Shown: positions 16,747-24,844 of the stretch, in pieces
How positions within the stretch are numbered: the stretch's first letter is position 1
How the letters are laid out: every line of letters begins with the position of its first letter
Assembly: GCA_014729945.1 (NCBI GenBank)
Contig: WJJC01000199.1
Span: 1-31,290 of the forward strand
DNA length: 31,290 nt
Source: Candidatus Bathyarchaeota archaeon
GTDB taxonomy: Archaea > Thermoproteota > Bathyarchaeia > TCS64
Direction of reading: 5' to 3'
The notes under the pieces: generated by a model
The model's input: the letters and a program-made list of their open reading frames with translations, nothing else
The model's database searches: none
What the model was told of the DNA's origin: nothing
Position numbers and translations under genes: made by a program

Positions 16747-17457
16747 CTAACCTTCTTCAAGATAGCGTTTTATTTCGTCTGATTCTAGTCTTTTGAAAAC
16801 TTTGGTTTCTGCTGGTATTACTGATATTTTTACCGTCTCTTCGTTGATTTCGGTGTTTGAGACAGTTTTTATTGCTTTTATGGCTAGCTTTATGGCATCA
16901 TCCAGAGTGATATCATCAGAATAGCTATCCTCTAGGAGCTTGTTTGCCTCATCTTTCTTTCTTCCCACTGCTACAGCCTTGAATCCACGGTACGCTCCAC
17001 TTGGATCCGTTGTGATAACTCTTGGACCAACAGTGTCCACACCTGCTAGAATCATGGTCACGCCGAAAGGCCGAACTCCTGCGTGCTGTGTATATGCCTG
17101 ACTCATGTCACCTATTCTACGTGCTAATACCTCGACATCTACGGGTTCATCATAGAGAAGCTTATTACTTTGACAGTAGACCCTAGCCTGTCCTATCAGT
17201 ACTCTAGCGTCGCTGCTAAGACCTGATATTGCACTGGCTAGGTGGTCATCCAATTGGTATATTTTGCGGAAGTATTCTGGATCCTCTAGTTCGCTTTCTG
17301 GTGTTTCGTTGGCGGCAAGAACTACTCCCTCTGGGCTAGCAATTCCAACAATTGGTGCTCCTCTTTTAACTAGCTCTAGAGCGTATTCGACCTGGTATAG
17401 TCTTCCCTCTGGTGAAAATATTGTAATTGCCCGGTCGTAGGCTTTCGGCATGAACAT
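16747..17457 (-). CDS. psmA: Proteasome subunit alpha
   Basis: A 236-residue 20S proteasome alpha subunit. The family signature YDRAITIFSPEGRLYQVEYALELVK covers the gate and the first helix, and later segments (GVRPFGVTMILAGVD, DPSGAYRGFKAVAVGRKKDEA) are typical. Alpha subunits have no catalytic Thr and form the outer rings that gate entry. Two starts are possible: ATG 17457 or ATG 17451. GGAGG stands 13 bases before the first, and AAGG is better spaced for the second, so MPKAYDR may be the true N terminus. It is the first gene of the exosome superoperon; a TATA-like AGTATAAG (about 17500) lies upstream. Confidence 0.95.
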   Translation of the reverse strand: MFMPKAYDRAITIFSPEGRLYQVEYALELVKRGAPIVGIASPEGVVLAANETPESELEDPEYFRKIYQLDDHLASAISGLSSDARVLIGQARVYCQSNKLLYDEPVDVEVLARRIGDMSQAYTQHAGVRPFGVTMILAGVDTVGPRVITTDPSGAYRGFKAVAVGRKKDEANKLLEDSYSDDITLDDAIKLAIKAIKTVSNTEINEETVKISVIPAETKVFKRLESDEIKRYLEEG

Positions 17458-17628
17458 ATCCTTATTTTTTCCTCCTTTATGCTATCTCTCTAGTACGACA
17501 GCTTATACTTAACACTAAGGTAAAAACGTACTGGATTATGGTAGGTCTATATTGATTCTTTGTAGTTATATAGTAATCTTATTTTCCTGATTTTCAGATA
17601 GTTAGTTTTTTAGTATATATGACTCCTG

Positions 17629-17636
17629 TTTTTAAG
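17629..17636 (+). promoter_or_regulatory. Candidate TATA element of the PINc-KH gene
   Basis: TTTTTAAG lies 35-42 bases before the TTG at 17671, placing the transcription start some 15 bases ahead of the start codon. The stronger-looking TATATA at about 17613-17620 would give a longer leader and is an alternative. The divergent psmA promoter shares this 213-base gap. Confidence 0.4.
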
Positions 17637-17670
17637 GCGCACCTGATATTTCTATTATGAGGCTCATTAC

Positions 17671-19227
17671 TTGAAACTAGTGCTAGATACTTCCATAATA
17701 ATACAGAGGAATACCAGACAGTTACTCGGGGAAGACGTAGATGAAATAATAATTCCATATGCTGTGCTAAGTGAACTTGAAGCTCAAGCAAACGAAGGAA
17801 GAGAAGAGGGATACAGAGGACTTGAAGAGATTAAGGATCTCAGGCTTGAATGTTTAAAGAAGCATGTTGAATTATCTTTCAAGGGTGATCGCCCCTCTTA
17901 TGAGGAGATCCAGTTAGCCTCCAAAGGACGTATCGATGCATTAATCAGAGACGTAGTGAGAGAGAGTAAAGCAATTCTAGTGACTATGGATTATGTCCAG
18001 AGTCTTGTAGCAGAAGCACAGGGATTAAACGTAGACTATATGGAACTTCAGCATCATGAGACTCGCCTGAGCTTTAAACAATATTTCTCCAATGACACTA
18101 TGAGTGTACACCTCAAGGAAGATGTACCACCACACGCCAAAAGAGGTGAACCCGGGGATTTTCACCTTGAAAAAATAAGGCAAACCCCCAGAACAAAAGG
18201 GGAGCTCAGAAAAATGATCGAGGAGATTAAGGATGCTACTGATCAAGGGAAAGCCTTCGTTGAGGTGAGTCAACCCGGTGCAATGGTGGTTCAATTGGAT
18301 GAATATCGTATAGCGATAGCAGAGCCACCTTTCAGCGATGGCTTGGAGATTACAGTTGTGAGACCCTTAGTCAAGTTAACGCTGGATGATTACTATCTAT
18401 CTAGTCAGCTTCAGCAGAGACTCGCTGAGAAAGCTGAGGGTATATTGATAGCTGGGCCTCCTGGGAGCGGTAAGACTACATTTGCCAGTAGTCTAGCGGA
18501 GTATTACACTGGTTTAGGTAAGATCACGAAGACTATGGAGAGTCCAAGGGATCTGCAGGTTGGTCCAGAGATAACCCAGTACGGTGCTATCGACGGAAAG
18601 TTCCATAAGACTGCTAATATACTTCTTCTTGTACGCCCGGATTACACTATATTTGATGAGGTGCGTCAGACAGAGGATTTCGAGGTTTTCATGGATATGC
18701 GTCTGGCGGGGGTAGGGATGGTGGGGGTAGTTCACGCATCGGAGGCTTTGGATGCTTTACAGAGGTTCTTGCACCGTACGGAGCTTGGTATGATTCCCAG
18801 TATCATAGACACTATTATCTTCATCAAAGACGGTGAGGTGCGGAGAGTGTATACCGTTGGGATGACTGTTAAGGTTCCTTCGGGTATGATAGGTGAAGAT
18901 CTTGCGAGACCTGTTGTGGAGATTAAGGATTTCGAGACGGGTTACCTTGAATATGATATATTCACTTTCGGGAATGAGAGCGTCGTGGTGCCCGTGGCTG
19001 GAACTGGTTACCAAGAGTATGATAACATTCAGGAGCTAGCCAAGGAACGGATAATGCATCACGTTAGGAGATTCGATAAAGGCGCAGAGATCGAGATCAC
19101 GGGTCCCTCTTCTGCGATAATCAGGGTGCATTCAGGAGTCATACCTAAGATTATCGGGAAGAATGGGCGAAATATTAGCCGTCTTGAGAAACAACTAGGG
19201 CTAAGCTTGGATGTCCAAGAACTCTAA
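17671..19227 (+). CDS. PIN domain-P-loop ATPase-KH domain protein
   Basis: A 518-residue archaeal three-domain protein. Residues 1-125 form a PIN nuclease-like domain with acidic residues in place (D6 in LDTS, E35, D89, D107 in TMDY). The central part is a VirB11/PilT-like secretion-type ATPase with Walker A GPPGSGKTT (262-270) and an acidic Walker B region PDYTIFDE. The C terminus (about 475-515) is a KH RNA-binding domain with IPKIIGKNGRNISRL. The family is widespread in archaea and is thought to act on RNA, perhaps at the ribosome, but its role is not settled. The start is TTG 17671. It is divergent from the exosome/proteasome operon, a suggestive location for an RNA-related ATPase. Confidence 0.92.
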   Translation: MKLVLDTSIIIQRNTRQLLGEDVDEIIIPYAVLSELEAQANEGREEGYRGLEEIKDLRLECLKKHVELSFKGDRPSYEEIQLASKGRIDALIRDVVRESKAILVTMDYVQSLVAEAQGLNVDYMELQHHETRLSFKQYFSNDTMSVHLKEDVPPHAKRGEPGDFHLEKIRQTPRTKGELRKMIEEIKDATDQGKAFVEVSQPGAMVVQLDEYRIAIAEPPFSDGLEITVVRPLVKLTLDDYYLSSQLQQRLAEKAEGILIAGPPGSGKTTFASSLAEYYTGLGKITKTMESPRDLQVGPEITQYGAIDGKFHKTANILLLVRPDYTIFDEVRQTEDFEVFMDMRLAGVGMVGVVHASEALDALQRFLHRTELGMIPSIIDTIIFIKDGEVRRVYTVGMTVKVPSGMIGEDLARPVVEIKDFETGYLEYDIFTFGNESVVVPVAGTGYQEYDNIQELAKERIMHHVRRFDKGAEIEITGPSSAIIRVHSGVIPKIIGKNGRNISRLEKQLGLSLDVQEL

Positions 19228-19239
19228 AGTTATGTAAAA

Positions 19240-19318
19240 TGGCGCCCTGGCCGGGATTCGAACCCGGGATCGCTCGGGTGACAGCCGAGCATACTGGGCC
19301 TGACTATACTACCAGGGC
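19240..19318 (-). tRNA. tRNA-Asp (anticodon GUC), CCA encoded
   Basis: The minus strand folds as a standard cloverleaf of 76 bases from 19318 to 19243. The acceptor arms GCCCTGG/CCAGGGC pair perfectly. The anticodon stem CTCGG/CCGAG encloses CTGTCAC, anticodon GTC. The T arm CCGGG/CCCGG encloses TTCGAAT. Discriminator G is followed by a genomically encoded CCA (19242-19240). The D arm is short with G-U pairs. No intron. A TATA-like TTTATTATA (about 19345-19353, minus strand) stands at the right distance upstream. The gene ends 13 bases from the convergent PINc-KH stop. Confidence 0.96.
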
Positions 19319-19439
19319 TGTGGAACCTATGAATAGTGTATTCTATAATAAAGTTTGCGGCCCATATCCTCTGTTCTCTTTTCGGATGATGGTTTTATAA
19401 TATTTTGAATGATTTATAAAATTGATGAATGACTTGGGG

Positions 19440-19457
19440 TAAGCCTTTTGGGGCTTA
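19440..19457 (-). terminator. Small hairpin at the end of the RAM-domain gene
   Basis: TAAGCC and GGCTTA form a 6-base stem with a 6-base loop right at the stop codon of the gene ending at 19455. There is no T-run behind it, so a role in termination is only possible. A second AT-rich inverted repeat, TTTTATAA/TTATAAAA, lies at about 19392-19420. Confidence 0.3.
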
Positions 19458-19727
19458 TTTGAACTGTTTTGCTATCAGCATTGTTGCTGTCAGAAATATG
19501 TTCGGTAAAGCCCTTAAGGTCTCTGTGATGAAGTTGTCAAGTGTCTTCATGTTTTCTGTTTTTACCTTGATGATTGCGTCGTATTCACCGTATATGACGG
19601 CTACTTCCTCGACTTGTGGGTACTCGGATAGTGCTTCGCACACATCGTCCTCTGAACCTGATTTGATGTTCATCATTATGTAAGCTTCTATACTTTTTTG
19701 CGTGTTCTTACTTAATTCATCGCTCAT
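19455..19727 (-). CDS. Stand-alone Lrp/AsnC-type ligand-binding (RAM) domain protein
   Basis: A 90-residue protein made only of the effector-binding domain of Lrp/AsnC regulators: strand AYIMMNIKSG, helix EDDVCEALSEYP, strand VEEVAVIYGEYDAIIKVK, helix NMKTLDNFITETLR, and final strand LTATMLIAKQF. There is no DNA-binding helix-turn-helix. Stand-alone RAM proteins form rings that bind amino acids and may act with full-length Lrp partners. ATG 19727 is chosen because AGGTGG stands about eight bases before it; the longer frame reaching 19802 adds a low-complexity leader not seen in the family. A coiled-coil winged-helix gene lies about 150 bases upstream on the same strand. Confidence 0.82.
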   Translation of the reverse strand: MSDELSKNTQKSIEAYIMMNIKSGSEDDVCEALSEYPQVEEVAVIYGEYDAIIKVKTENMKTLDNFITETLRALPNIFLTATMLIAKQFK

Positions 19728-19878
19728 AGGCTTTACCACCTGACTTCTTTCTGGTGTTGCGTGGCTTAAAGGATTATGGGTAAAATGTGTTACACTTCTC
19801 ATGCTTGTTTTAGTTTAGTAAATTGATTTTTTAATAGGAAAAGGATAATTTTCTGGAAAACCTGAAGGATTTTTTTAG

Positions 19879-20361
19879 TTAGATGTTGTAGGCGTAGTTG
19901 GCCATGATTTTACCCATCATGGTTAGGCTAACTGGTACTCCTTTGTTATCTTTAGTGCCTGCGTTAATGAGATCTGCGTCTCGTAGCCCCCGTAGGTTCC
20001 ATCTTACGGTGGATTCTGGTATCTCTAGTTCTTCGCTGAGTTGTTTGATTAGATTTGTGTAGACCTCGTCGTCATCATATCTGGTGGTTAGCCAGTGGAG
20101 GATGGTTCTCTGTTTCTCGGTTAGTTTTGTGCTGGCTGCTGTCATTAACGCTTGTTCCAGTTGGTCTAGTTGTTTGCTGTGGAGCTGAATGCTATGCTCT
20201 AGTGAGTCTACTCTTTTTATAAGTCTAAAGTAAGCCATCTTGTTTTCTGTTTTTAAGCCGAATTCAGTTATCTCTCGTTTTATGTCTTGGATATTTTCGA
20301 GAATGTTATTGAATTCGGGGGTCGGATAGTCTTTTTTTCTAGGCTGGGAGAATATATACAC
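19879..20361 (-). CDS. Coiled-coil winged-helix protein, probable transcription regulator
   Basis: A 160-residue protein. After a short basic start, residues about 17-75 form heptad-rich helices (ILENIQDIKREITEF, LIKRVDSLEHSIQLHSKQLDQLEQAL) suggesting a coiled-coil dimer. Residues about 80-155 are a winged helix: TEKQRTILHWLTTRY, then LIKQLSEELEIPESTVRWNLRGLRDADLI as helix-turn-helix, and a wing with GVPVSLTMMGK. It is probably a DNA-binding regulator, ligand unknown. The start is GTG 20361; no Shine-Dalgarno is seen and an internal Met at about residue 42 is an alternative. The upstream 469 bases contain palindromes that could be its operator. Confidence 0.75.
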   Translation of the reverse strand: MYIFSQPRKKDYPTPEFNNILENIQDIKREITEFGLKTENKMAYFRLIKRVDSLEHSIQLHSKQLDQLEQALMTAASTKLTEKQRTILHWLTTRYDDDEVYTNLIKQLSEELEIPESTVRWNLRGLRDADLINAGTKDNKGVPVSLTMMGKIMANYAYNI

Positions 20362-20466
20362 CTGTCATCTTTTACACCCGGACGAGATTTATTGCGTGTT
20401 TCTTGGTTTAAAAGGTTTCCCTGAGGTGTTTGTGTTTTTATAGTTACAAGTTATAGCTTATAGGTT

Positions 20467-20476
20467 CGTGTACACG
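20467..20476. promoter_or_regulatory. Perfect 10-base palindrome, possible operator
   Basis: CGTGTACACG, followed after four bases by CGTAC, lies about 106-115 bases upstream of the GTG start of the winged-helix gene. A dimeric winged-helix protein would bind such a site. Only suggestive, since one copy was found. Confidence 0.25.
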
Positions 20477-20574
20477 ATTTCGTACATGCTATTTGTCGTT
20501 ATTCTTCTTTAAGTTAGATATTGTTCTTTTATTGAGAGAATCTGTAGTCTATGTAGGATATCACTTCCTTTCCT

Positions 20575-20727
20575 CTATTTGGTCAGCGCGTTTTTCAGCT
20601 CTGTTATGAATTTATTGGGGTTTTCATCGCTGCTTTTTTTGAAAAGTCTCCATGTCTGACTGCAGTTCTTGTAGTCTATACCCAAGTATTCATGGATTTT
20701 CTTATCGATCTCTTTCTTGTTATCCTA
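20575..20727 (-). pseudogene. Degraded remnant of a small unidentified gene
   Basis: On the minus strand a frame from 20724 to the stop at 20575-20577 encodes 49 residues with protein-like composition: KKEIDKKIHEYLGIDY, then KNCSQTWRLFKKSS and FITELKNALTK, which reads as amphipathic helices. It has no ATG or GTG start. Directly upstream is an in-frame TAG (20725-20727), preceded by another eight in-frame codons (IDVEVT at the end) and then a TGA. This pattern suggests the C-terminal end of a gene broken by stops. I do not recognise the family. Confidence 0.4.
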
Positions 20728-20830
20728 TGTAACCTCTACGTCTATTTGAAAATATCATTCATGACCTGAAGTAACATGTGATGAAAATAGTGTTTTATTG
20801 GTTAGTTATAACTGTAGGGAAATAATATGC

Positions 20831-21322
20831 TTACCATTTGTCTTTGTTATCTTTGATGTATTCTCTGAGTCCACCTGCCTTGATGATATCCATCATAAAC
20901 TCTGGAACTGGTATAAACTCCAGTTCCTTATCTCCGTTAAGAATTATCTTACCCTCAACCAGATCAACCTCTACGGTGTCCCCCGTCTTGATTTCATCAC
21001 TAACACCTGGGCACTCCAATGCTGGTAACCCCAGATTAGCTGCATTCCTATAGAAGATACGGGCAAAGCCCTCGGCTATCACGGCTGATACCCCACTATA
21101 TTTTAAGGCCATCGGGGCATGCTCCCTGCTACTGCCTAATCCAAAGTTTCTTCCACCAATAATAACATCCCCGGGTTCAATCTTTTCGGCGAAGTCGGGG
21201 TCTATTCCTTCCATGGCGTGTTTCCCCATCTCCTCAGGATTCGTTAGCTCTAGGTAAATTCCGGGTAGTATGAAGTCTGTGTTCACGTCGTCGCCATAGT
21301 TCCATGCTTTTCCTTTTATCAT
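20831..21322 (-). CDS. leuD: 3-isopropylmalate dehydratase / LeuD-type aconitase-family small subunit
   Basis: A 163-residue small subunit with the swivel-domain pattern: [35 protein letters not shown] (substrate Ser/Arg loop), [17 protein letters not shown]. With LeuC it isomerises 2- to 3-isopropylmalate through a dehydration step. The substrate loop after the first strand reads YLEL; in methanogens, as I recall, isopropylmalate enzymes have YLVY and homoaconitases YLRT, so the exact substrate is not settled by this motif. The gene starts two bases after the leuC stop. No leuB is in the window. Confidence 0.92.
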   Translation of the reverse strand: MIKGKAWNYGDDVNTDFILPGIYLELTNPEEMGKHAMEGIDPDFAEKIEPGDVIIGGRNFGLGSSREHAPMALKYSGVSAVIAEGFARIFYRNAANLGLPALECPGVSDEIKTGDTVEVDLVEGKIILNGDKELEFIPVPEFMMDIIKAGGLREYIKDNKDKW

Positions 21323-21324
21323 CT

Positions 21325-22578
21325 TTATATCTCTCTCGGGTCTGTGATGACTCCATGTATTGCACTCGCCGCAGCCGTGGCTGGGCTCGACAAATAAACA
21401 TATGCCTCTGTGCTTCCCTGTCTTCCACGAAAGTTCCTGTTACTGGTGCTGAGACTTACCTCACCTGGCGCCAGTATTCCATGGTTTCCGCCGAAGCAGA
21501 CGCTGCAGCTTGGGTTGCATATGACTGCTCCAGCGTTCATCAACTTGGTTATTATTCCCTCGGCGTTAGCCTCTCCGTATACCTCTGGGCTGGCTGGTGT
21601 AGCAATAACTCTGACGTTTTTACTGATTTTCTCCCCATCAAGGATCTCGGCTGCGATACGCAGGTCTTCAAGTCTACCGTTTGTGCATGATCCAATGAAT
21701 ACTTGATTTATCTCTGTTCCCTCCACTTCTTTCACGGGTTTAACGTTGTCAACCGCATGGGGACATGCTACCTGGGGATCAAGATCTCCCCCGTTTATCT
21801 CAACGGTCTCTCTGTAAAACGCGTCGCTGTCGGAATATATTGGCGGATAATCATGATTAACTCGTTTCTCTAGGAATCTGAATGTCTTATCATCGGGTTC
21901 GCATATACCTGCCTTACCCCCCACCTCTATCGCCATGTTACACAACGTCATTCTGGCTCCTATACTCATCTCATCGATAGTTGAGCCTTTGAACTCCAAG
22001 GCGCAATATGTGGCTCCATCCGCCCCCAGTGTCTGAGCTGTCTTCAATATAACATCCTTGCTCATCACACGTTCACCTAGTTTTCCATCCACCTGCACCT
22101 TGATGGTTTCAGGGATCTTGAACCAGAGTTTTCCGGTCCCAATGGCTGCCCCCATATCCGTGCTACCTATTCCCGTTGCGAATGCACCGAAGGCTCCATG
22201 AGTACATGTGTGGCTATCAGCTCCAACCAATAGCATCCCTGGGTATACGTGTCCATTCTCGGGTATGATCTGGTGACAGACTCCGCTGTTAATATCATAG
22301 AAACTGGATAATCCTTGCTCCTGGGCAATCTCTCTGCATTCCTTGTGGAGTTCTGCGTTGGTTATTTTGGTCGCTGGGGCAATGTGATCCAGTAGTATAG
22401 TGACTTTATCCGGGTCGAAGACTTTATCGATCTCCATATCATACATGGCGTGGAACGCTAATGCCGCTGTTAACGCTGGCATGAAAGCGAAATCAATCCC
22501 GGCTTTAACTATCTCACCGGGACTTACTTCATCTAGTCCCGCGTGTCCTGCTAATATCTTCTCTGATATAGTGCTCAT
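21325..22578 (-). CDS. leuC: 3-isopropylmalate dehydratase / LeuC-type aconitase-family large subunit
   Basis: A 417-residue aconitase-family large subunit of the archaeal length. Visible are VGADSHTCTHGAFGAFATGIGSTD (cluster and substrate loop), FIGSCTNGRLEDL (first cluster Cys) and NPSCSVCFGGNHGILAPGE (the CxxC pair), giving the three Cys ligands of a [4Fe-4S] cluster with a free iron site. It acts with LeuD in leucine (or a related 2-oxoacid elongation) pathway. The start ATG overlaps the stop of the upstream synthase gene in ATGA (22575-22578). Confidence 0.94.
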   Translation of the reverse strand: MSTISEKILAGHAGLDEVSPGEIVKAGIDFAFMPALTAALAFHAMYDMEIDKVFDPDKVTILLDHIAPATKITNAELHKECREIAQEQGLSSFYDINSGVCHQIIPENGHVYPGMLLVGADSHTCTHGAFGAFATGIGSTDMGAAIGTGKLWFKIPETIKVQVDGKLGERVMSKDVILKTAQTLGADGATYCALEFKGSTIDEMSIGARMTLCNMAIEVGGKAGICEPDDKTFRFLEKRVNHDYPPIYSDSDAFYRETVEINGGDLDPQVACPHAVDNVKPVKEVEGTEINQVFIGSCTNGRLEDLRIAAEILDGEKISKNVRVIATPASPEVYGEANAEGIITKLMNAGAVICNPSCSVCFGGNHGILAPGEVSLSTSNRNFRGRQGSTEAYVYLSSPATAAASAIHGVITDPREI

Positions 22579-24119
22579 TGTTGTTCTCCCTTGTCCAATA
22601 GCCTGTTCATGCCTTTGAGTATGGCTTCTACGCTCGCCATTACTGTATCTCCGTGTACGCTGCTCGCGCTGATGGTCCTATCCCCCTGTCTAACGCCTAC
22701 TGTTACATCCGCTACGGCGTCGGTTCCACCTGTGATGGCTTTCATCATGAATTTCTCTAGTGAGATATCAGCGAAACCACTTACCACGTTCCTGATGGCG
22801 TTAACCGCTGAGTCGATGGGTCCATTGCCTACTCCGCTTCCAGTCATTGGTTTTCCATCCACCTTCAATGTGACGCTCGCAGTGGGCGTGATGGTGTTAC
22901 CTGTAACCACAAGTAGCTGATCTAGCTTAACCCTGTCTTCTACACGTAGGTTCATTACATCCTTGGTTATCGCATATAGATCACTGTCGGTCAATACTTT
23001 CCCCGTATCGCCGATGGATTTAACCCGTTTAGCTATAAGCTTCAACTGTTCCTCCGTGGGCTCGAAACCCATATCATGAACCATCTTAAAGACCCCATGG
23101 CGGCCAGCGTGCTTACCCGCTGCTATCCTAGATTTCTTTCCAACGAATTCGGCGTTTATTATCTCATAGTTGCCCCTGTGACCAAGTAAGCCATGGACAT
23201 GTATGCCTGCCTCGTGGGCGAAGGCATTATCTCCAGCTATGGGGCTGTTCGGTGGATGATATACTCCGCTAAGTCTTTCTATTAGACTACACGTCTCAGC
23301 TATTTTCTTGTAGTTTAACCCCGTCTCTATCCCGTACTGAGCTAGTAAACTAACTGCCACCTGTTCAAGACTGGTGTTTCCAGCTCTTTCCCCCAACCCG
23401 TTAACACAGACATGTATCTGCTCGGCGCCTGCTTCTACTGCTGCTAGGCTTGTGGCTGTCGCCTGCCCAAGATCATTATGCGCGTGGGCGCTCAGTGGAG
23501 TATCTACTGTGTTCTTCAGTTCTTTGAAGAATTCATAGGTGACTCTTGGAGTCATTACACCGACTGTGTCGGGTATGTTCAGCATCTCCGCTCCAGCGTC
23601 TGATGCCGCAATACATATCTCCTTTAAGTAATCCATATCTGTTCTTGTTGCATCCTGGGGGCTATACTCAACTGTTACCCCGTGGTCCTTGGCATACTCA
23701 ATTCCCTCAACGCTCTGCCTCATAACCTCTTCACGAGTAGTGTTCATCATATGCTTAATGTGAAGATCACTGGTGCTGATGAAGATGTGAATATAGGGTA
23801 CATCACAGTCAAGAGCACGATCAATATCTCCCTTCAATGGACGAGCCAAGGCGCAGACCGTAGAATCTAATCCTAGACCCGCTATCCTCTTGACCGCCTC
23901 AGTCTCACCTGGACTCGTAATGGGGAACCCTGCTTCTATTTTGGGTACCCGTAGATCATCAAGTTGTCGTGCGATCCTTATCTTCTCGTCTATTGTGTAG
24001 GTGACTCCGGGCATCTGCTCGCCGTCCCTTAACGTGGTGTCGAATAACCAGACCTTTTTCGGTGTATTGATCTCTATGTCTGGCTTGTATGTGCTCATAT
24101 AGAACTCATTATCACTCAA
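22575..24119 (-). CDS. leuA: 2-isopropylmalate synthase/citramalate synthase family enzyme
   Basis: A 514-residue enzyme of the LeuA/CimA/homocitrate synthase family. The barrel begins with WLFDTTLRDGEQMPGVTY (metal and keto-acid binding), and contains SAHAHNDLGQATATSLAAVEAGA and GLGERAGNTSLEQV with the HxH metal ligands and the second signature. Residues about 390-510 form the LeuA regulatory domain, here with GPIDSAVNAI and DVTVGVRQGDRTISASSVHGDT, so feedback by leucine or isoleucine is expected. Next to leuCD it most probably makes 2-isopropylmalate; citramalate synthase cannot be excluded by eye. ATG 24119 is used; a second ATG lies seven codons in. It is the first gene of the leuACD unit. 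Confidence 0.9.
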   Translation of the reverse strand: MSDNEFYMSTYKPDIEINTPKKVWLFDTTLRDGEQMPGVTYTIDEKIRIARQLDDLRVPKIEAGFPITSPGETEAVKRIAGLGLDSTVCALARPLKGDIDRALDCDVPYIHIFISTSDLHIKHMMNTTREEVMRQSVEGIEYAKDHGVTVEYSPQDATRTDMDYLKEICIAASDAGAEMLNIPDTVGVMTPRVTYEFFKELKNTVDTPLSAHAHNDLGQATATSLAAVEAGAEQIHVCVNGLGERAGNTSLEQVAVSLLAQYGIETGLNYKKIAETCSLIERLSGVYHPPNSPIAGDNAFAHEAGIHVHGLLGHRGNYEIINAEFVGKKSRIAAGKHAGRHGVFKMVHDMGFEPTEEQLKLIAKRVKSIGDTGKVLTDSDLYAITKDVMNLRVEDRVKLDQLLVVTGNTITPTASVTLKVDGKPMTGSGVGNGPIDSAVNAIRNVVSGFADISLEKFMMKAITGGTDAVADVTVGVRQGDRTISASSVHGDTVMASVEAILKGMNRLLDKGEQQ

Positions 24120-24186
24120 CTCTATGCACCATTTTTAGATGACAGATAAGCGATAGGTTATAAGCGATTTGAGTAACAAGTATTAC

Positions 24187-24206
24187 GCATAAAAAAATGA
24201 AAAAAG
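24187..24206 (-). terminator. T-rich terminator after thiT
   Basis: Directly after the thiT stop the minus strand has TTTTTT, CA, TTTTTTT: two T-runs within 16 bases, a typical archaeal terminator. It ends the thiamin locus before leuA (start at 24119). Confidence 0.65.
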
Positions 24207-24207
24207 T

Positions 24208-24726
24208 TTAGAGGTTCATGCTCAGGACATCACGCTGAACAAGCAAGTAAATCAAGACCGCACTGATGATTAACTCTGGAAGCATATATCCTCCATTGTA
24301 GACCGCGCTGTATACTACAGGGCTCATTCCCTCAGGGGCATACATCCCGAAGAATACGACACCACTGATGAAGTGGCTGATGAATCTCCCAGCCATCGAG
24401 ACAACGACACCGAATATAGGCTGCTTTTTGAATAACCCAGCTAGTCCAAGTACGCCGAATGCTAATGGATAATCTAGGAACATCCCGACTGGGCTGTAGA
24501 ACCAGCCGTCGAGAATCATCTGGACAACCCCATATATGACTCCTGTGGTGGCCCCTATTTTCACATCTCGCCTGAACGAGATTAATAATATGGGCACCAT
24601 ACTTCCAAGAGTCACTGAGCCCCCGTATGGCATACTGAATATCTTGATATAACTTAGAACCGTTGCGAGAGCAATGGCGATAGCCATCTCCGCTAAAACC
24701 TTTGTATCAACGTTTTTATTACTCAT
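24208..24726 (-). CDS. thiT: ThiT, substrate-binding (S) component of ECF thiamin transporter
   Basis: A 172-residue membrane protein with about six hydrophobic segments. The ThiT signature segments are clear: PYGGSVTLGSMVPILLISFRRDVK, GVVQMILDGWF, LDYPLAFGVLGLAGLF and FFGMYAPEGMSPVVYSAVYNGGYMLPELI, which include the aromatic and acidic residues that hold thiamin in this family. ECF S components need a shared EcfT/EcfA module, which is not in the window. ATG 24726 is chosen: GGAGG (24737-24741) stands ten bases upstream and forms the end of the TPP riboswitch. A longer in-frame extension to 24837 would run through the aptamer and is not protein. It has its own promoter, just after tenA. Confidence 0.95.
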   Translation of the reverse strand: MSNKNVDTKVLAEMAIAIALATVLSYIKIFSMPYGGSVTLGSMVPILLISFRRDVKIGATTGVIYGVVQMILDGWFYSPVGMFLDYPLAFGVLGLAGLFKKQPIFGVVVSMAGRFISHFISGVVFFGMYAPEGMSPVVYSAVYNGGYMLPELIISAVLIYLLVQRDVLSMNL

Positions 24727-24736
24727 ATTTTCTTTT

Positions 24737-24820
24737 CCTCCGCCAGTATTACCTGGATCAGGTTCAAAGGGTCGACGTTTTTCGTGCCTCTCAGCCAGAC
24801 TGCATGTCCAGCTCCCCTTC
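24737..24820 (-). promoter_or_regulatory. TPP riboswitch (THI element) controlling thiT
   Basis: On the minus strand this 84-base element contains the THI box: GGGGAGC, P3 hairpin AGCUGGAC/GUCUGGCU around a five-base loop, the invariant CUGAGAGG, ACCCUUUGAACCUGAUC, and CCAGGUAAUACUGGCGGAGG. The thiamin-pyrimidine pocket (CUGAGA) and diphosphate-binding region are both intact. The final GGAGG is the Shine-Dalgarno of thiT, so TPP binding should hide it and stop translation. A convincing P1 stem is not evident. It matches the element at 29269-29352 except for two bases. Confidence 0.95.
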
Positions 24821-24844
24821 GCATATCGTGCATTCAAAATGGGA

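Larger units (their letters stand above)
20362..20830. other. Long intergenic stretch with palindromes and a gene remnant
   Basis: A 469-base gap between leuD and the winged-helix gene, both on the minus strand. It holds a perfect 10-base palindrome CGTGTACACG (20467-20476), AT-rich tracts near 20440-20465 that could be a promoter, and a minus-strand coding remnant (20575-20727). I see no RNA gene and no long intact frame. Confidence 0.55.

Noticed and set aside
20725..20727. In-frame TAG as a pyrrolysine codon
   Set aside because: The frame upstream has only eight more codons before a TGA and no start, and no pyl genes are in the window. A broken gene is simpler.
24727..24837. N-terminal extension of thiT through the TPP riboswitch
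   Set aside because: The extra residues translate conserved riboswitch sequence. The ATG at 24726 has the GGAGG at the right distance and matches the family's start.
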